Assembly: GCA_900544975.1 (NCBI GenBank)
Contig: UQXI01000009.1
Location: forward strand, 1-64,000
Source: an uncultured Eubacteriales bacterium
GTDB taxonomy: Bacteria; Bacillota; Clostridia; Oscillospirales; Oscillospiraceae
Direction of reading: 5' to 3'
DNA length: 64,000 nucleotides
The notes beneath the pieces were generated by a model that saw nothing but the letters and a program-made list of their open reading frames with translations, had not been told where the DNA came from and did no database searches. Shown piece after piece: positions 15,656 to 23,841 of the stretch. Position 1 is the first letter of the stretch; the number at the start of each line of letters is the position of its first letter. The translations under genes were made by a program, and so were the position numbers.

Positions 15656-16380
15656 AAAAAGTGATGGTTGTGGGCATCGGCCCCGGGGCGTATGAGCAGA
15701 TGACCATCCGGGCGGCGAACGCCCTCCGGGAGGCCCAGGTGATTGTGGGCTATACGGTCTATGTGGACCTGGTCCGGGACCATTTCCCTGGCAAGCGCTT
15801 CCTCACCACCCCCATGACCCAGGAGGCGGAGCGGTGTGAGCTGGCCTTCCAGGAGGCCATGGAAGAGCAAGCAGTCGCCATGATCTGCTCCGGCGACGGG
15901 GGGGTCTATGGCATGAGCGGCCTCATCTATGAGGTGGGCCAGAAGTACCCCCAGGTGGACATTGAGGTGATTCCCGGGGTGACAGCGGCCATGAGCGGCG
16001 GCGCGGTGTTGGGCGCGCCCCTCATTCACGACTTTGCCGTGATCAGCCTCAGCGATCTCCTCACCCCCTGGGAGAAAATTGAAAAGCGGCTTCTGGCTGC
16101 GGCGGAGGCGGACTTTGCCATCTGCCTGTACAACCCCTCCAGCCGGAAGCGGAAGGACTATCTCCGTCGGGCCTGTGACCTACTGCTCCGGTTCCGCAGC
16201 CCGGAGACGGTTTGCGGCACGGTGCGCAACATCGGGCGGCCGGGAGAGGCTGCCCAGGTATGCACCCTGGCCCAGCTCCGGGAGCTGGAGACGGACATGT
16301 TTACCACCGTCTTTGTGGGCAACTCCCAGACCAGGGCCTTGGGGGGCCATATGGTGACCCCCAGAGGATACCGGTTATGA
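15652..16380 (+). CDS. cbiH: Cobalt-precorrin-3 C17-methyltransferase
   Basis: 242 residues. Motifs VMVVGIGPGAYEQMTIRA, SGDGGVYGMSGLIYE, IPGVTAAMSGGAVLGAPL and CLYNPSSRKRKDYLRRA are those of CbiH/CobJ, which methylates C17 and drives ring contraction. The ATG at 15652 overlaps the cbiG stop; the stop at 16380 overlaps the next ATG. A longer in-frame reading upstream lacks a ribosome site and would run back into cbiG. Confidence 0.93.
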   Translation: MKKVMVVGIGPGAYEQMTIRAANALREAQVIVGYTVYVDLVRDHFPGKRFLTTPMTQEAERCELAFQEAMEEQAVAMICSGDGGVYGMSGLIYEVGQKYPQVDIEVIPGVTAAMSGGAVLGAPLIHDFAVISLSDLLTPWEKIEKRLLAAAEADFAICLYNPSSRKRKDYLRRACDLLLRFRSPETVCGTVRNIGRPGEAAQVCTLAQLRELETDMFTTVFVGNSQTRALGGHMVTPRGYRL

Positions 16381-18344
16381 GAAGGGCGTTGCTCTTTTCC
16401 GGTACCAGCGACGGCAGCCGCCTGGCCCTGTGCCTGGCGGGTCGGGGCTGGCTGGTGACGGTATGCACTGCCACGGAGTATGGGGAGCGTTCCGCCCCCC
16501 GCCATGCCAACATCCGGGTTCATGCCGGGCGCATGGACCGGGCAGAGATGGAGGCCTTCCTGGCGGCGGATACGTTTGAAGTGGTGATCGACGGCACCCA
16601 CCCCTATGCCCAGGCGGTTTCGGAGAACCTCCGTGGGGCCTGTCAGGCCCGGAATCTGCCCCTTCTGCGGCTCCTGCGCCGGGACCAGAGCCGGGAGGGG
16701 GTGGTGGAAGTGTCCACCACCGAGGAAGCCGCCCGGTTTTTAAACACCGTCACCGGCAACGTGCTCCTCACCACGGGGAGCAAGGAGCTGGCGGCCTATG
16801 GAGCTGTGACCGACCAGAGCCGCCTGTACGCCCGGGTACTCTCCACGGAGGAGTCCGTGGCTCAGTGCCGGGCCCTGGGCTTTGAGGGCCGGCGGCTCAT
16901 GGCGATGCAGGGCCCCTTTTCCGAGGAGCTGAACCTGGCTATGCTCCGGGAAATTCATGCCCGCTGGCTGGTGACCAAGGCTTCCGGGGCTGCCGGAGGC
17001 TTCCAGGAGAAGCTGGCGGCCGCCCGCCGGGCAGGAGCCGGGGTGGTGGTGATCCGCCGCCCCCATGAGGAGGCGGGCCATAGTCTGCGGGAGCTGGCGG
17101 AGCTTCTCACCGGGATGCCCGAGGATCGGGAGGTCTCCCTGGTGGGCATTGGCATGGGGGCTCCCCAGGGGCTGACCGGGGAGGCAGCCCAGGCCCTGGA
17201 AGAGGCCCAGGTGCTCTTTGGAGCGGAGCGGATGCTGGAGGCCGTGGCGGATTACCCCGGGGAGAAGATTCCGGAGTATCGGGCAGGTCCCATTGCAGAG
17301 GCGATTTTGCGCCGGGAGGAGAGCCGGTTTGCTGTGGTCCTGTCGGGAGATCCCGGCTTTTACAGCGGCGCGGCCCAGCTCCGGGCCCGGCTGGAGCAGG
17401 TCCCTTACGTGAAGGTGAAGACGGTCTGCGGCGTCACCTCCGCCGCATGGCTCTGCGCCAGGCTGGGCAAGTCCTGGCAGGATGCGGCGATTCTCAGCCT
17501 CCATGGCCGGTCCGGGAATCTGGCCGGGGCGGTCCGGCGGTATGGCAAGGTGTTTGCCATCGCCGGCGACAATGTGGGAAGCCTCCTGGAGGCGTTGTGC
17601 GCCTGCGGCCTGGGCAGCGCCCGGGTGTGGGTGGGCTCCAACCTCTCTTACGAAAATGAGTCTATTGTGCATGGCCTGGCGGCAGAGCTCCGGGGCCGGG
17701 CATTTCCTGCCCTGTCGTGCCTTCTGGTGGAGTACGACGGGGGCGGACAAGCGCCTGTGACCCCGGGTGTGCCGGACGAAGTCTTTGTCCGGGGGGCTGT
17801 GCCCATGACCAAGGAGGAGGTGCGGGCGGTCTCCCTGTCCAAGCTCCGGCTCACGGAGGATGCGGTGGTTTACGACGTGGGGGCGGGCACCGGCTCGGTG
17901 TCTGTGGAGGCGGCGCTTTTGGCCTGGCGGGGCCGGGTCTACGCCATTGAGCGGAAGGAGGAGGGCTGCGCCCTCATCCGGGAAAACTGCCGCCGGTTTG
18001 GAACCCAAAACGTGGAAGTGGTGGAGGGCAGCGCCCCGGAGGCTCTGGAGGCCCTGCCGCCGCCCACCCATGTCTTTCTGGGCGGCACCGGCGGGACCAT
18101 GAAGAAAACCATTTGCGCCGTTTTGGAGAAAAACCCCAAGGCCCGGGTGGTGCTCAACGCCATCGCTCTGGAAACCCTGTCCCAGGTGCTGGATTTGGCC
18201 CGGGAACGGTCGATCCAGGACCTGGAGATGGTGCAGGTTTCTACGGCCCGGGCCCGGGCGCTTGGGCCCTATCATATGATGAACGGGGGCAACCCGGTGT
18301 TCGTCTGTTCCTTTGGAGGATCGCCATGGCAAGTCCAAGATTGA
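16377..18344 (+). CDS. cbiJ-cbiE-cbiT: Triple fusion: precorrin-6A reductase (CbiJ) - CbiE - CbiT methyltransferase/decarboxylase
   Basis: 655 residues starting at the ATG overlapping cbiH. Residues 1-245 are CbiJ/CobK (LLFSGTSDGSRLA; VIDGTHPYAQAVSEN; MAMQGPFSEELN), the NAD(P)H reductase of cobalt-precorrin-6A. About 253-455 are CbiE (VSLVGIGMGAPQGLTGEA; LSGDPGFYSGA), the C5-methyltransferase. About 462-655 are CbiT (DEVFVRGAVPMTKEEVRA; VYDVGAGTGSVSVEAAL), the C15-methyltransferase and decarboxylase. CbiE and CbiT are often fused (as CobL); adding CbiJ in front puts three steps on one chain. It overlaps cbiA by 19 bp. Confidence 0.93.
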   Translation: MRRALLFSGTSDGSRLALCLAGRGWLVTVCTATEYGERSAPRHANIRVHAGRMDRAEMEAFLAADTFEVVIDGTHPYAQAVSENLRGACQARNLPLLRLLRRDQSREGVVEVSTTEEAARFLNTVTGNVLLTTGSKELAAYGAVTDQSRLYARVLSTEESVAQCRALGFEGRRLMAMQGPFSEELNLAMLREIHARWLVTKASGAAGGFQEKLAAARRAGAGVVVIRRPHEEAGHSLRELAELLTGMPEDREVSLVGIGMGAPQGLTGEAAQALEEAQVLFGAERMLEAVADYPGEKIPEYRAGPIAEAILRREESRFAVVLSGDPGFYSGAAQLRARLEQVPYVKVKTVCGVTSAAWLCARLGKSWQDAAILSLHGRSGNLAGAVRRYGKVFAIAGDNVGSLLEALCACGLGSARVWVGSNLSYENESIVHGLAAELRGRAFPALSCLLVEYDGGGQAPVTPGVPDEVFVRGAVPMTKEEVRAVSLSKLRLTEDAVVYDVGAGTGSVSVEAALLAWRGRVYAIERKEEGCALIRENCRRFGTQNVEVVEGSAPEALEALPPPTHVFLGGTGGTMKKTICAVLEKNPKARVVLNAIALETLSQVLDLARERSIQDLEMVQVSTARARALGPYHMMNGGNPVFVCSFGGSPWQVQD

Positions 18345-19690
18345 TGCTCTGCGGAGTCATGAGCGGCAGCGGCAAGACCACGGTCACCTGCGGCCTGCTG
18401 CAGGCTCTGGTGAACCGGGGCCTCCGGACGGCGGCCTTTAAGTGCGGGCCGGACTACATTGACCCCATGTTTCACGCCACGGTGATTGGAGCCAAAACCG
18501 GCAATCTGGACGGCTTTTTCACGGGGCCTCAGGTGCTCCGGTACCTGTTGGCCCGGGAGTCGGCGGGAATGGACCTCTCCATCCTGGAGGGGGTGATGGG
18601 CTATTACGACGGCATTGCCGCCACCAGCCAGGCCTCCAGCTATGCCGTAGCGGCGGCCACCGGGACTCCGGCGGTGCTGGTGGTCCCGGCCAAGGGCATG
18701 GGGTTATCTGTAGCCGCCGTGGTGGAGGGCTGCTGCCGGTTTCAGCCGGACAGTCACATCCGGGGGGTCATTTTGAACCGGATCTCCCCGGTGCTGTATC
18801 AGGAGCTGAAGGTGCAGATTGAGGCCCGCTGCGGCGTCCGGGTGTTTGGATATCTGCCGGAGATGCCGGACCTCACCCTGCAAAGTCGCCACCTGGGGCT
18901 TCAGCTGCCGGAGGAGGTGGCAGGCCTGCGGGAGAAGCTGCAGCGCCTGGCGGCCCGGCTGGAGGAGACCCTGGACATAGAGGGGTTACTCACTCTGGCG
19001 GCAAGCGCAGCCGCTCTCACAGGCAGCGGCCCGGACCTCACCCCAGGGGAGCCTGTGCGCCTGGCTGTGGCCAGGGATGAGGCCTTTTGCTTTTATTACC
19101 GGGAAAATCTGGAGCTTCTCCAGGACCTGGGGGCGGAGCTGCTCCCCTTTTCCCCTCTGCGGGACCGGAAGCTGCCGGAAGGGGCTCAGGGTCTTCTCCT
19201 GGGAGGCGGTTATCCGGAGCTTCATGGGGACGCGCTGGAGGAAAACCAGACCCTGACAGAGGAAATCCGGCGGGGCATTGGGCGCGGTCTGCCTACCGTG
19301 GCTGAGTGCGGGGGCTATCTGTACCTCCAGGAGGCTCTGGAGGATCAGGAGGGCCACGTGTACGCCATGGCAGGCGTTCTGCCTGGGAAGGGCTGGTACA
19401 CCGGGAAGCTCCGCCGGTTTGGCTATCTTACCCTGAAGGCCCGGCGGGAGAGCCTGTATGGCCCCGCTGGGACGGAGCTCCGTGGCCATGAGTTCCACTA
19501 TTTTGACACAGAGGATCCGGGTGAGGATTTTGAGGGGGTGAAGCCGGTGCGAGGCGCCCACTGGCGCTGCATCCACGCAAGGGGGAACCTGCTGTGTGGC
19601 TTCCCCCATGCATATCTCTATTCCAATCCCGCCTGCGCCGCCCATTTTCTGGAGGCGTGCCGCCGGTGGGGGAAGGAGGCCGAGGGATGA
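18326..19690 (+). CDS. cbiA: Cobyrinate a,c-diamide synthase
   Basis: 454 residues. The ATG at 18326 follows ggagga and lies inside the end of the previous gene. The N-terminal ATPase domain shows GVMSGSGKTTVTCGLL (P-loop) and FKCGPDYIDPMFH. The C-terminal class I glutamine amidotransferase-like domain has the nucleophile Cys328 in VAECGGYLYL and HEFHYFD near the end. It amidates carboxylates a and c using glutamine and ATP. The stop overlaps the next ATG by 4 bp. Confidence 0.94.
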   Translation: MASPRLMLCGVMSGSGKTTVTCGLLQALVNRGLRTAAFKCGPDYIDPMFHATVIGAKTGNLDGFFTGPQVLRYLLARESAGMDLSILEGVMGYYDGIAATSQASSYAVAAATGTPAVLVVPAKGMGLSVAAVVEGCCRFQPDSHIRGVILNRISPVLYQELKVQIEARCGVRVFGYLPEMPDLTLQSRHLGLQLPEEVAGLREKLQRLAARLEETLDIEGLLTLAASAAALTGSGPDLTPGEPVRLAVARDEAFCFYYRENLELLQDLGAELLPFSPLRDRKLPEGAQGLLLGGGYPELHGDALEENQTLTEEIRRGIGRGLPTVAECGGYLYLQEALEDQEGHVYAMAGVLPGKGWYTGKLRRFGYLTLKARRESLYGPAGTELRGHEFHYFDTEDPGEDFEGVKPVRGAHWRCIHARGNLLCGFPHAYLYSNPACAAHFLEACRRWGKEAEG

Positions 19691-20655
19691 ACTGGGTACT
19701 TTGCCGGGCCATAGCCATTCTGGTGGGATTTGCCGGGGAGCAGCTGGTGGGTTGGCCACGGAAGCTGTATCACCCCATTATGGCCATAGGGGCCCTCATC
19801 TCCAAGGCGGAGAAGGGGCTCCGGGCGGTGTTTCCCAAGAGTCAGGCTGGGGAGCGGACAGCCGGAATCCTCATGGCCCTGACTTTGCCGCTGATTTCCT
19901 TTGGATTGACGGGGGGAGCTCTATATTTCCTCTACCGCTGGAGCTGGATTGCCGGGTTCCTGGCGGAGAGCGCTATGTGCTGGAGCATTTTTGCCTCCGG
20001 CAGCCTCCGGGACGCCGCAGGGGAGGTAGGCATAGCTCTGTCGGAGAGCCTGGATGCTGGACGAAAGGCCGTGGCCATGATTGTGGGCCGGGACACGGAG
20101 CGCCTCACGGAGGAAGGGGTCATCAAGGCCACAGTGGAAACCGTGGCGGAGAACCTCTCCGACGGCGTCATTGCGCCTCTGGTATTTACCGCCCTGGGCG
20201 GGGCGGCGGGAGGGTACTTTTACAAGACGGTCAATACCATGGACTCCATGGTGGGCTACCGAAACGACCGGTACCGCTACTTCGGCACAGGGGCGGCCCG
20301 GTTGGACGACGTGTGCAATTTCCTGCCCGCCCGGTTGACGGCGCTTCTGATGATTTTGCTGTCCGGTGTTTGCGACCTGGACCGCCGGGGGGCCTGGCGG
20401 GTGTTTCGCCGGGACCGGTACTGCCACGCCAGTCCCAATTCCGCCCAGACAGAGTCTGCCATGGCTGGGGCCCTGGGGATCCAGCTGGGGGGAGACGCCT
20501 GGTATTTTGGCCAATTGCACAACAAGAAGACCATCGGCGACAGCCTGCGGCCGGTGGAACCTGCCGACATTCCCAGTGCGATCCTGCTGATGACGGTGGT
20601 CAGCGATGTGGCCGTGGGCTTGGCAGTGATACTTTTGGCATGGATTGGAGGCTGA
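19687..20655 (+). CDS. cbiB: Adenosylcobinamide-phosphate synthase
   Basis: 322 residues, integral membrane protein. The ATG at 19687 overlaps the cbiA stop. Typical CbiB segments are HPIMAIGALISKAEKGL, a VSRDTERL-type segment (here VGRDTERLTEEGVIKATVE), TVAENLSDGVIAPL, YKTVNTMDSMVGYRN and a late QTESAMAGALG. It joins an aminopropanol phosphate, or the CobD product, to adenosylcobyric acid. Several hydrophobic helices span the protein, with charged loops carrying the conserved motifs. Confidence 0.94.
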   Translation: MNWVLCRAIAILVGFAGEQLVGWPRKLYHPIMAIGALISKAEKGLRAVFPKSQAGERTAGILMALTLPLISFGLTGGALYFLYRWSWIAGFLAESAMCWSIFASGSLRDAAGEVGIALSESLDAGRKAVAMIVGRDTERLTEEGVIKATVETVAENLSDGVIAPLVFTALGGAAGGYFYKTVNTMDSMVGYRNDRYRYFGTGAARLDDVCNFLPARLTALLMILLSGVCDLDRRGAWRVFRRDRYCHASPNSAQTESAMAGALGIQLGGDAWYFGQLHNKKTIGDSLRPVEPADIPSAILLMTVVSDVAVGLAVILLAWIGG

Positions 20656-20659
20656 GAGG

Positions 20660-21292
20660 ATGAAAATCGAACTGGAGCATGTGCTCCCGGCAGACATTGA
20701 GCGCCGGAGCTTTGCCATCATTTCCCAGGAGCTGGGACCCCGGACCTATGGAGGGCCTTACGAAGAATTGATCCTGAAGCGGGTGATTCACACCAGCGCG
20801 GACTTTGACTACAGCGAGAACCTGACCTTTTCCCCCGGCGCGGTGGAGGGGGCCATGGAGGCCATCCGCCAGGGGGCCGACATTGTGACCGACACCCAAA
20901 TGGCCCGGGCGGGCATCAACAAGACTTCTTTGGCCCGGTTCGGCGGCCAGGTGCACTGCTTCATGTCCGACCCGGATGTGGCCGCAGAGGCGAAGGCCCG
21001 GGGAATCACCCGGGCGGCTGTCTGCATGGAAAAGGCGGCGGACTTGAGAAAGCCCGTGGTTCTGGCGGTGGGAAACGCCCCTACCGCTTTGGTGCGCCTG
21101 TATGAGCTGATGGAGGAAGGGCGCATTGCCCCGGCCCTCATCATCGGCGTTCCCGTGGGCTTTGTGAATGTGGTGGCTTCCAAGGAGCTCATTATGACCG
21201 GCCCCGCCCCCTACATTGTGGCCCGGGGCAGGAAGGGCGGCAGCAACGTGGCCGCCGCCATTTGCAACGCCATTTTATACCAAATGAAGTGA
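20660..21292 (+). CDS. cbiC: Cobalt-precorrin-8 methylmutase
   Basis: 210 residues. The ATG at 20660 follows gagagg. Key segments: RVIHTSADFDY with the catalytic His, FSPGAVEGAMEAIRQGA, TDTQMARAGIN, VVLAVGNAPTALVRL and VPVGFVNVVASKE. This is the full CbiC/CobH signature. The enzyme moves the C11 methyl to C12 to form cobyrinic acid. Only 4 bp separate it from cbiB and 8 bp from hemA. Confidence 0.94.
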   Translation: MKIELEHVLPADIERRSFAIISQELGPRTYGGPYEELILKRVIHTSADFDYSENLTFSPGAVEGAMEAIRQGADIVTDTQMARAGINKTSLARFGGQVHCFMSDPDVAAEAKARGITRAAVCMEKAADLRKPVVLAVGNAPTALVRLYELMEEGRIAPALIIGVPVGFVNVVASKELIMTGPAPYIVARGRKGGSNVAAAICNAILYQMK

Positions 21293-21300
21293 GTGACAGC

Positions 21301-22524
21301 ATGAAGATACAGATGATTGGCATGGATCACAGCCGGGCTCCGGTGGAGATCCGGGAGCGGTTTTCCTTCACCACAGCCGGCGCGGCCACGGCCATGGAGG
21401 CGGTATGCGCGTTACCTGGGGTGGAGGGCTGTGTGCTCCTCAGCACCTGCAACCGGACGGAGCTTTGGGTGAGCGCCTCAGGCCCCCTGGACCTCCCGAG
21501 GCTTCTGTGCAGCCTCAAGGGGCTGGATCCGGGGGAGTATGGCGGCTACTTGGTGTGCCGGGCGGACGGGGAGGCGGTGGAGTACCTCTTTGCTCTGGCC
21601 AGTGGACTCCGGTCTATGATCCTGGGGGAGGACCAGATCCTGGCCCAGGTGAAAGAGGCGCTGTCCCGGGCCCGGGAGGCCCAGTGCTGCGGCAGCACCC
21701 TGGAGGTGCTGTTCCGCCACGCGGTTACGGGGGCCAAGCAGGTGAAATCCCAGCTCCTGCTGTCCACCGCCAACGCCTCTGCCGCCGAGCTGGCCATTGA
21801 CCGGATGGGGAAGGAAGGATATGACTTCGCCGGGAAGCGGTGTCTTGTCATTGGCAACGGAGAGATGGGCAAGCGGTCCGCCGCCGCCCTCATGGAGAAG
21901 GGCGCCCAGGTGACGGTGACGGTGCGGCAGTACCGCAGCGGCCGGGTGGAGGTGCTGCCTGGGTGCAGCCGCATCGATTACGGGGAGCGGTACCGGTGTT
22001 TGCCCCAATGTGACGTGGTGGTGAGCGCCACCAGCAGCCCCAACGTCACCATCCGGGCCGAGGAGCTGGAAGCGTGTGGACTGGACCACGACGTGCTGTT
22101 TTTGGACTTCGCCGTTCCCCGGGATGTGGACCCTGGGGTGGCGCGGCTTCCCCATGTGACGCTGTATAACATCGACCGGTTTTCCGTCCCACCCTCCCAG
22201 GAGCTGGAGCGGCAGGTCCGGGAGGCGGAGTCCCTGCTCCGCCAGGAGCGGGAGCGGTTCGAGGCCTGGGAGGCCTGCCGGGATCTCATCCCCCGGGTGG
22301 AGGCCCTGGGGACCTACCTGGCCGGGGAGGTGGACTTCCGGATCCGGGATGTAGCGAAGGAGCTTCCCCTTTCCCAAGAGCAAGACCGGGTCCTCACCCA
22401 GGCGGTGGAGTCCGCCGCCGGGAAGGTGCTGAAGAAGCTGATGTTTGCCGTTCGGGACCATGCGGGGCCGGAGGTCCTGCGGCAGTGCCTTTCGGCGATG
22501 GAGCAGGTGACGAGAGATGCATGA
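21301..22524 (+). CDS. hemA: Glutamyl-tRNA reductase
   Basis: 407 residues. Cys50 in LSTCNRTELW is the catalytic thiol that attacks glutamyl-tRNA. GEDQILAQVKEAL and LVIGNGEMGKRSAAALM (NADPH domain) follow. A C-terminal dimerisation helix is present. It makes glutamate-1-semialdehyde, the entry to tetrapyrroles. Placement inside a B12-riboswitch operon means that cobalamin controls the whole supply of 5-aminolevulinate from this locus. It overlaps the next gene by 8 bp. Confidence 0.95.
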   Translation: MKIQMIGMDHSRAPVEIRERFSFTTAGAATAMEAVCALPGVEGCVLLSTCNRTELWVSASGPLDLPRLLCSLKGLDPGEYGGYLVCRADGEAVEYLFALASGLRSMILGEDQILAQVKEALSRAREAQCCGSTLEVLFRHAVTGAKQVKSQLLLSTANASAAELAIDRMGKEGYDFAGKRCLVIGNGEMGKRSAAALMEKGAQVTVTVRQYRSGRVEVLPGCSRIDYGERYRCLPQCDVVVSATSSPNVTIRAEELEACGLDHDVLFLDFAVPRDVDPGVARLPHVTLYNIDRFSVPPSQELERQVREAESLLRQERERFEAWEACRDLIPRVEALGTYLAGEVDFRIRDVAKELPLSQEQDRVLTQAVESAAGKVLKKLMFAVRDHAGPEVLRQCLSAMEQVTRDA

Positions 22525-22957
22525 GAGAAAATTCCCCCTGTTTATCAGCCTGGCCGGGCGGGAGGTCTTGCTCTTCGGGGGGGGACAGGTGGCCCTGCGG
22601 CGGGCCAGGACGCTTCTGGCATTTGGGCCGGATCTGACGGTGATTGCGCCGGAGCTGGACCCGGCCTTTCTCTCTTTGCCGGTCCGGCTGGAGCGGAGAG
22701 TCTACCGGCCGGGAGAGCTGGCGCGTCCCTTTTTGGTTTTGGCCGCTACCAGCGACGGGGACGTCAACCGGGCCATTGCCGCCGAGGCCCGGAGCAAGGG
22801 GGCGCTGGCCAACAACGCCTCCGATTGCCGGGACTGTGATTTCTTCTTCCCGGCGGTGGTCTTGGCGGAGGAATGGACTGCCGGCCTCACCGGCGCCGGG
22901 GAGAACCACCGGGCGGTGAAGGAAGCGGCGGCGAAGATACGGGAGATGGCGCCATGA
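22517..22957 (+). CDS. Short precorrin-2 dehydrogenase (Met8/CysG N-terminal domain)
   Basis: 146 residues against about 200 or more for the usual stand-alone enzyme. The NAD-binding region shows LFGGGQVALRRARTLL and IAPELD; ASDCRDCDFFFPAVV matches the CysG/Met8 active-site segment. The C-terminal dimerisation/chelatase extension is almost absent, which fits a pure dehydrogenase with cobalt inserted by CbiK. The ATG at 22517 overlaps hemA. It oxidises precorrin-2 to sirohydrochlorin with NAD+. Confidence in the family is high; activity of so short a form is inference. Confidence 0.85.
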   Translation: MHERKFPLFISLAGREVLLFGGGQVALRRARTLLAFGPDLTVIAPELDPAFLSLPVRLERRVYRPGELARPFLVLAATSDGDVNRAIAAEARSKGALANNASDCRDCDFFFPAVVLAEEWTAGLTGAGENHRAVKEAAAKIREMAP

Positions 22958-23841
22958 GACGATGCATTGAAATTGGCAGTCGGGAGAGCCGGCTGGCCGT
23001 GATCCAGACCCGCCTGGTGGCGGATTATATTGAAAACACCCTGCCGGAGGCCGAAGTGCGCCTTCTGACCATGAAGACCACGGGAGACCGGATTCTAGAC
23101 CGGCCCTTGGAGGCGGTGGGAGGCAAGGGCCTCTTTGTGAAGGAGCTGGACCGGGCCCTTCTGGAGGGACGGACGGAGCTGTCGGTCCACAGCCTGAAGG
23201 ACCTGCCCATGGAGCTGCCCCCGGAGCTGCCCATTCTGGGCTTCTCCCGGCGGGAGGACCCCAGGGACGTCCTGGTGCTGCCTGCAGGAAAAACCCATTG
23301 GGACCGGTCCAAGCCCCTGGGCTGCTCCAGCAAGCGGCGGATTTTACAGCTGCAGCGGCTGTATCCGGAGGTGGAGGCCGCCCTGGTCCGGGGCAACGTC
23401 CAGACCCGCCTGCGGAAGCTGGACGAGGGTCAGTATGGAGCCCTGGTTCTGGCGGCGGCGGGGCTGAAGCGGCTGGGACTGGAGGACCGGATCTCCCGGT
23501 ATTTTTCCACCGAGGAGATGGTGCCTGCGGCTGGTCAGGGTATCCTGGCCATTCAGGGCCGGGCGGGCGTGGATTACGGCTATTTGCATGGCTTTTTTGA
23601 CCCGGATGCAGAAACCTGCGCTAAGGCGGAGCGGGCCTTTGTCCGGGAGCTGAACGGAGGCTGCTCGGCCCCCATTGGGGCCTACGGCCTGCTCCAGGGA
23701 GACACCCTGCTTCTCACCGGCATGTTCTGCCGGGAGGACGGCAGCGGCTTCTGGCGGGCCTCCATCCAGGGTCCGGCCGGGGAGGCGGAGCAGCTGGGGA
23801 AGACCCTGGCAGACAGATGGAGGGATGACTGTGGCAGGTAA
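22954..23841 (+). CDS. hemC: Porphobilinogen deaminase (hydroxymethylbilane synthase)
   Basis: 295 residues, normal length. Conserved elements: GSRESRLAVIQTRLV, TTGDRILDRPL, VGGKGLFVKELDRAL, ELSVHSLKDLPMEL and the dipyrromethane-binding Cys237 in GGCSAPIGAYG. It polymerises four porphobilinogens. The ATG at 22954 overlaps the preceding stop, and the stop runs 17 bp into the next gene. Confidence 0.95.
   Translation: MRRCIEIGSRESRLAVIQTRLVADYIENTLPEAEVRLLTMKTTGDRILDRPLEAVGGKGLFVKELDRALLEGRTELSVHSLKDLPMELPPELPILGFSRREDPRDVLVLPAGKTHWDRSKPLGCSSKRRILQLQRLYPEVEAALVRGNVQTRLRKLDEGQYGALVLAAAGLKRLGLEDRISRYFSTEEMVPAAGQGILAIQGRAGVDYGYLHGFFDPDAETCAKAERAFVRELNGGCSAPIGAYGLLQGDTLLLTGMFCREDGSGFWRASIQGPAGEAEQLGKTLADRWRDDCGR

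Noticed and set aside
19596..20663. 355-residue open frame overlapping cbiB in another frame
   Set aside because: The sister frame encodes CbiB with all family motifs; this one is a frame shadow.
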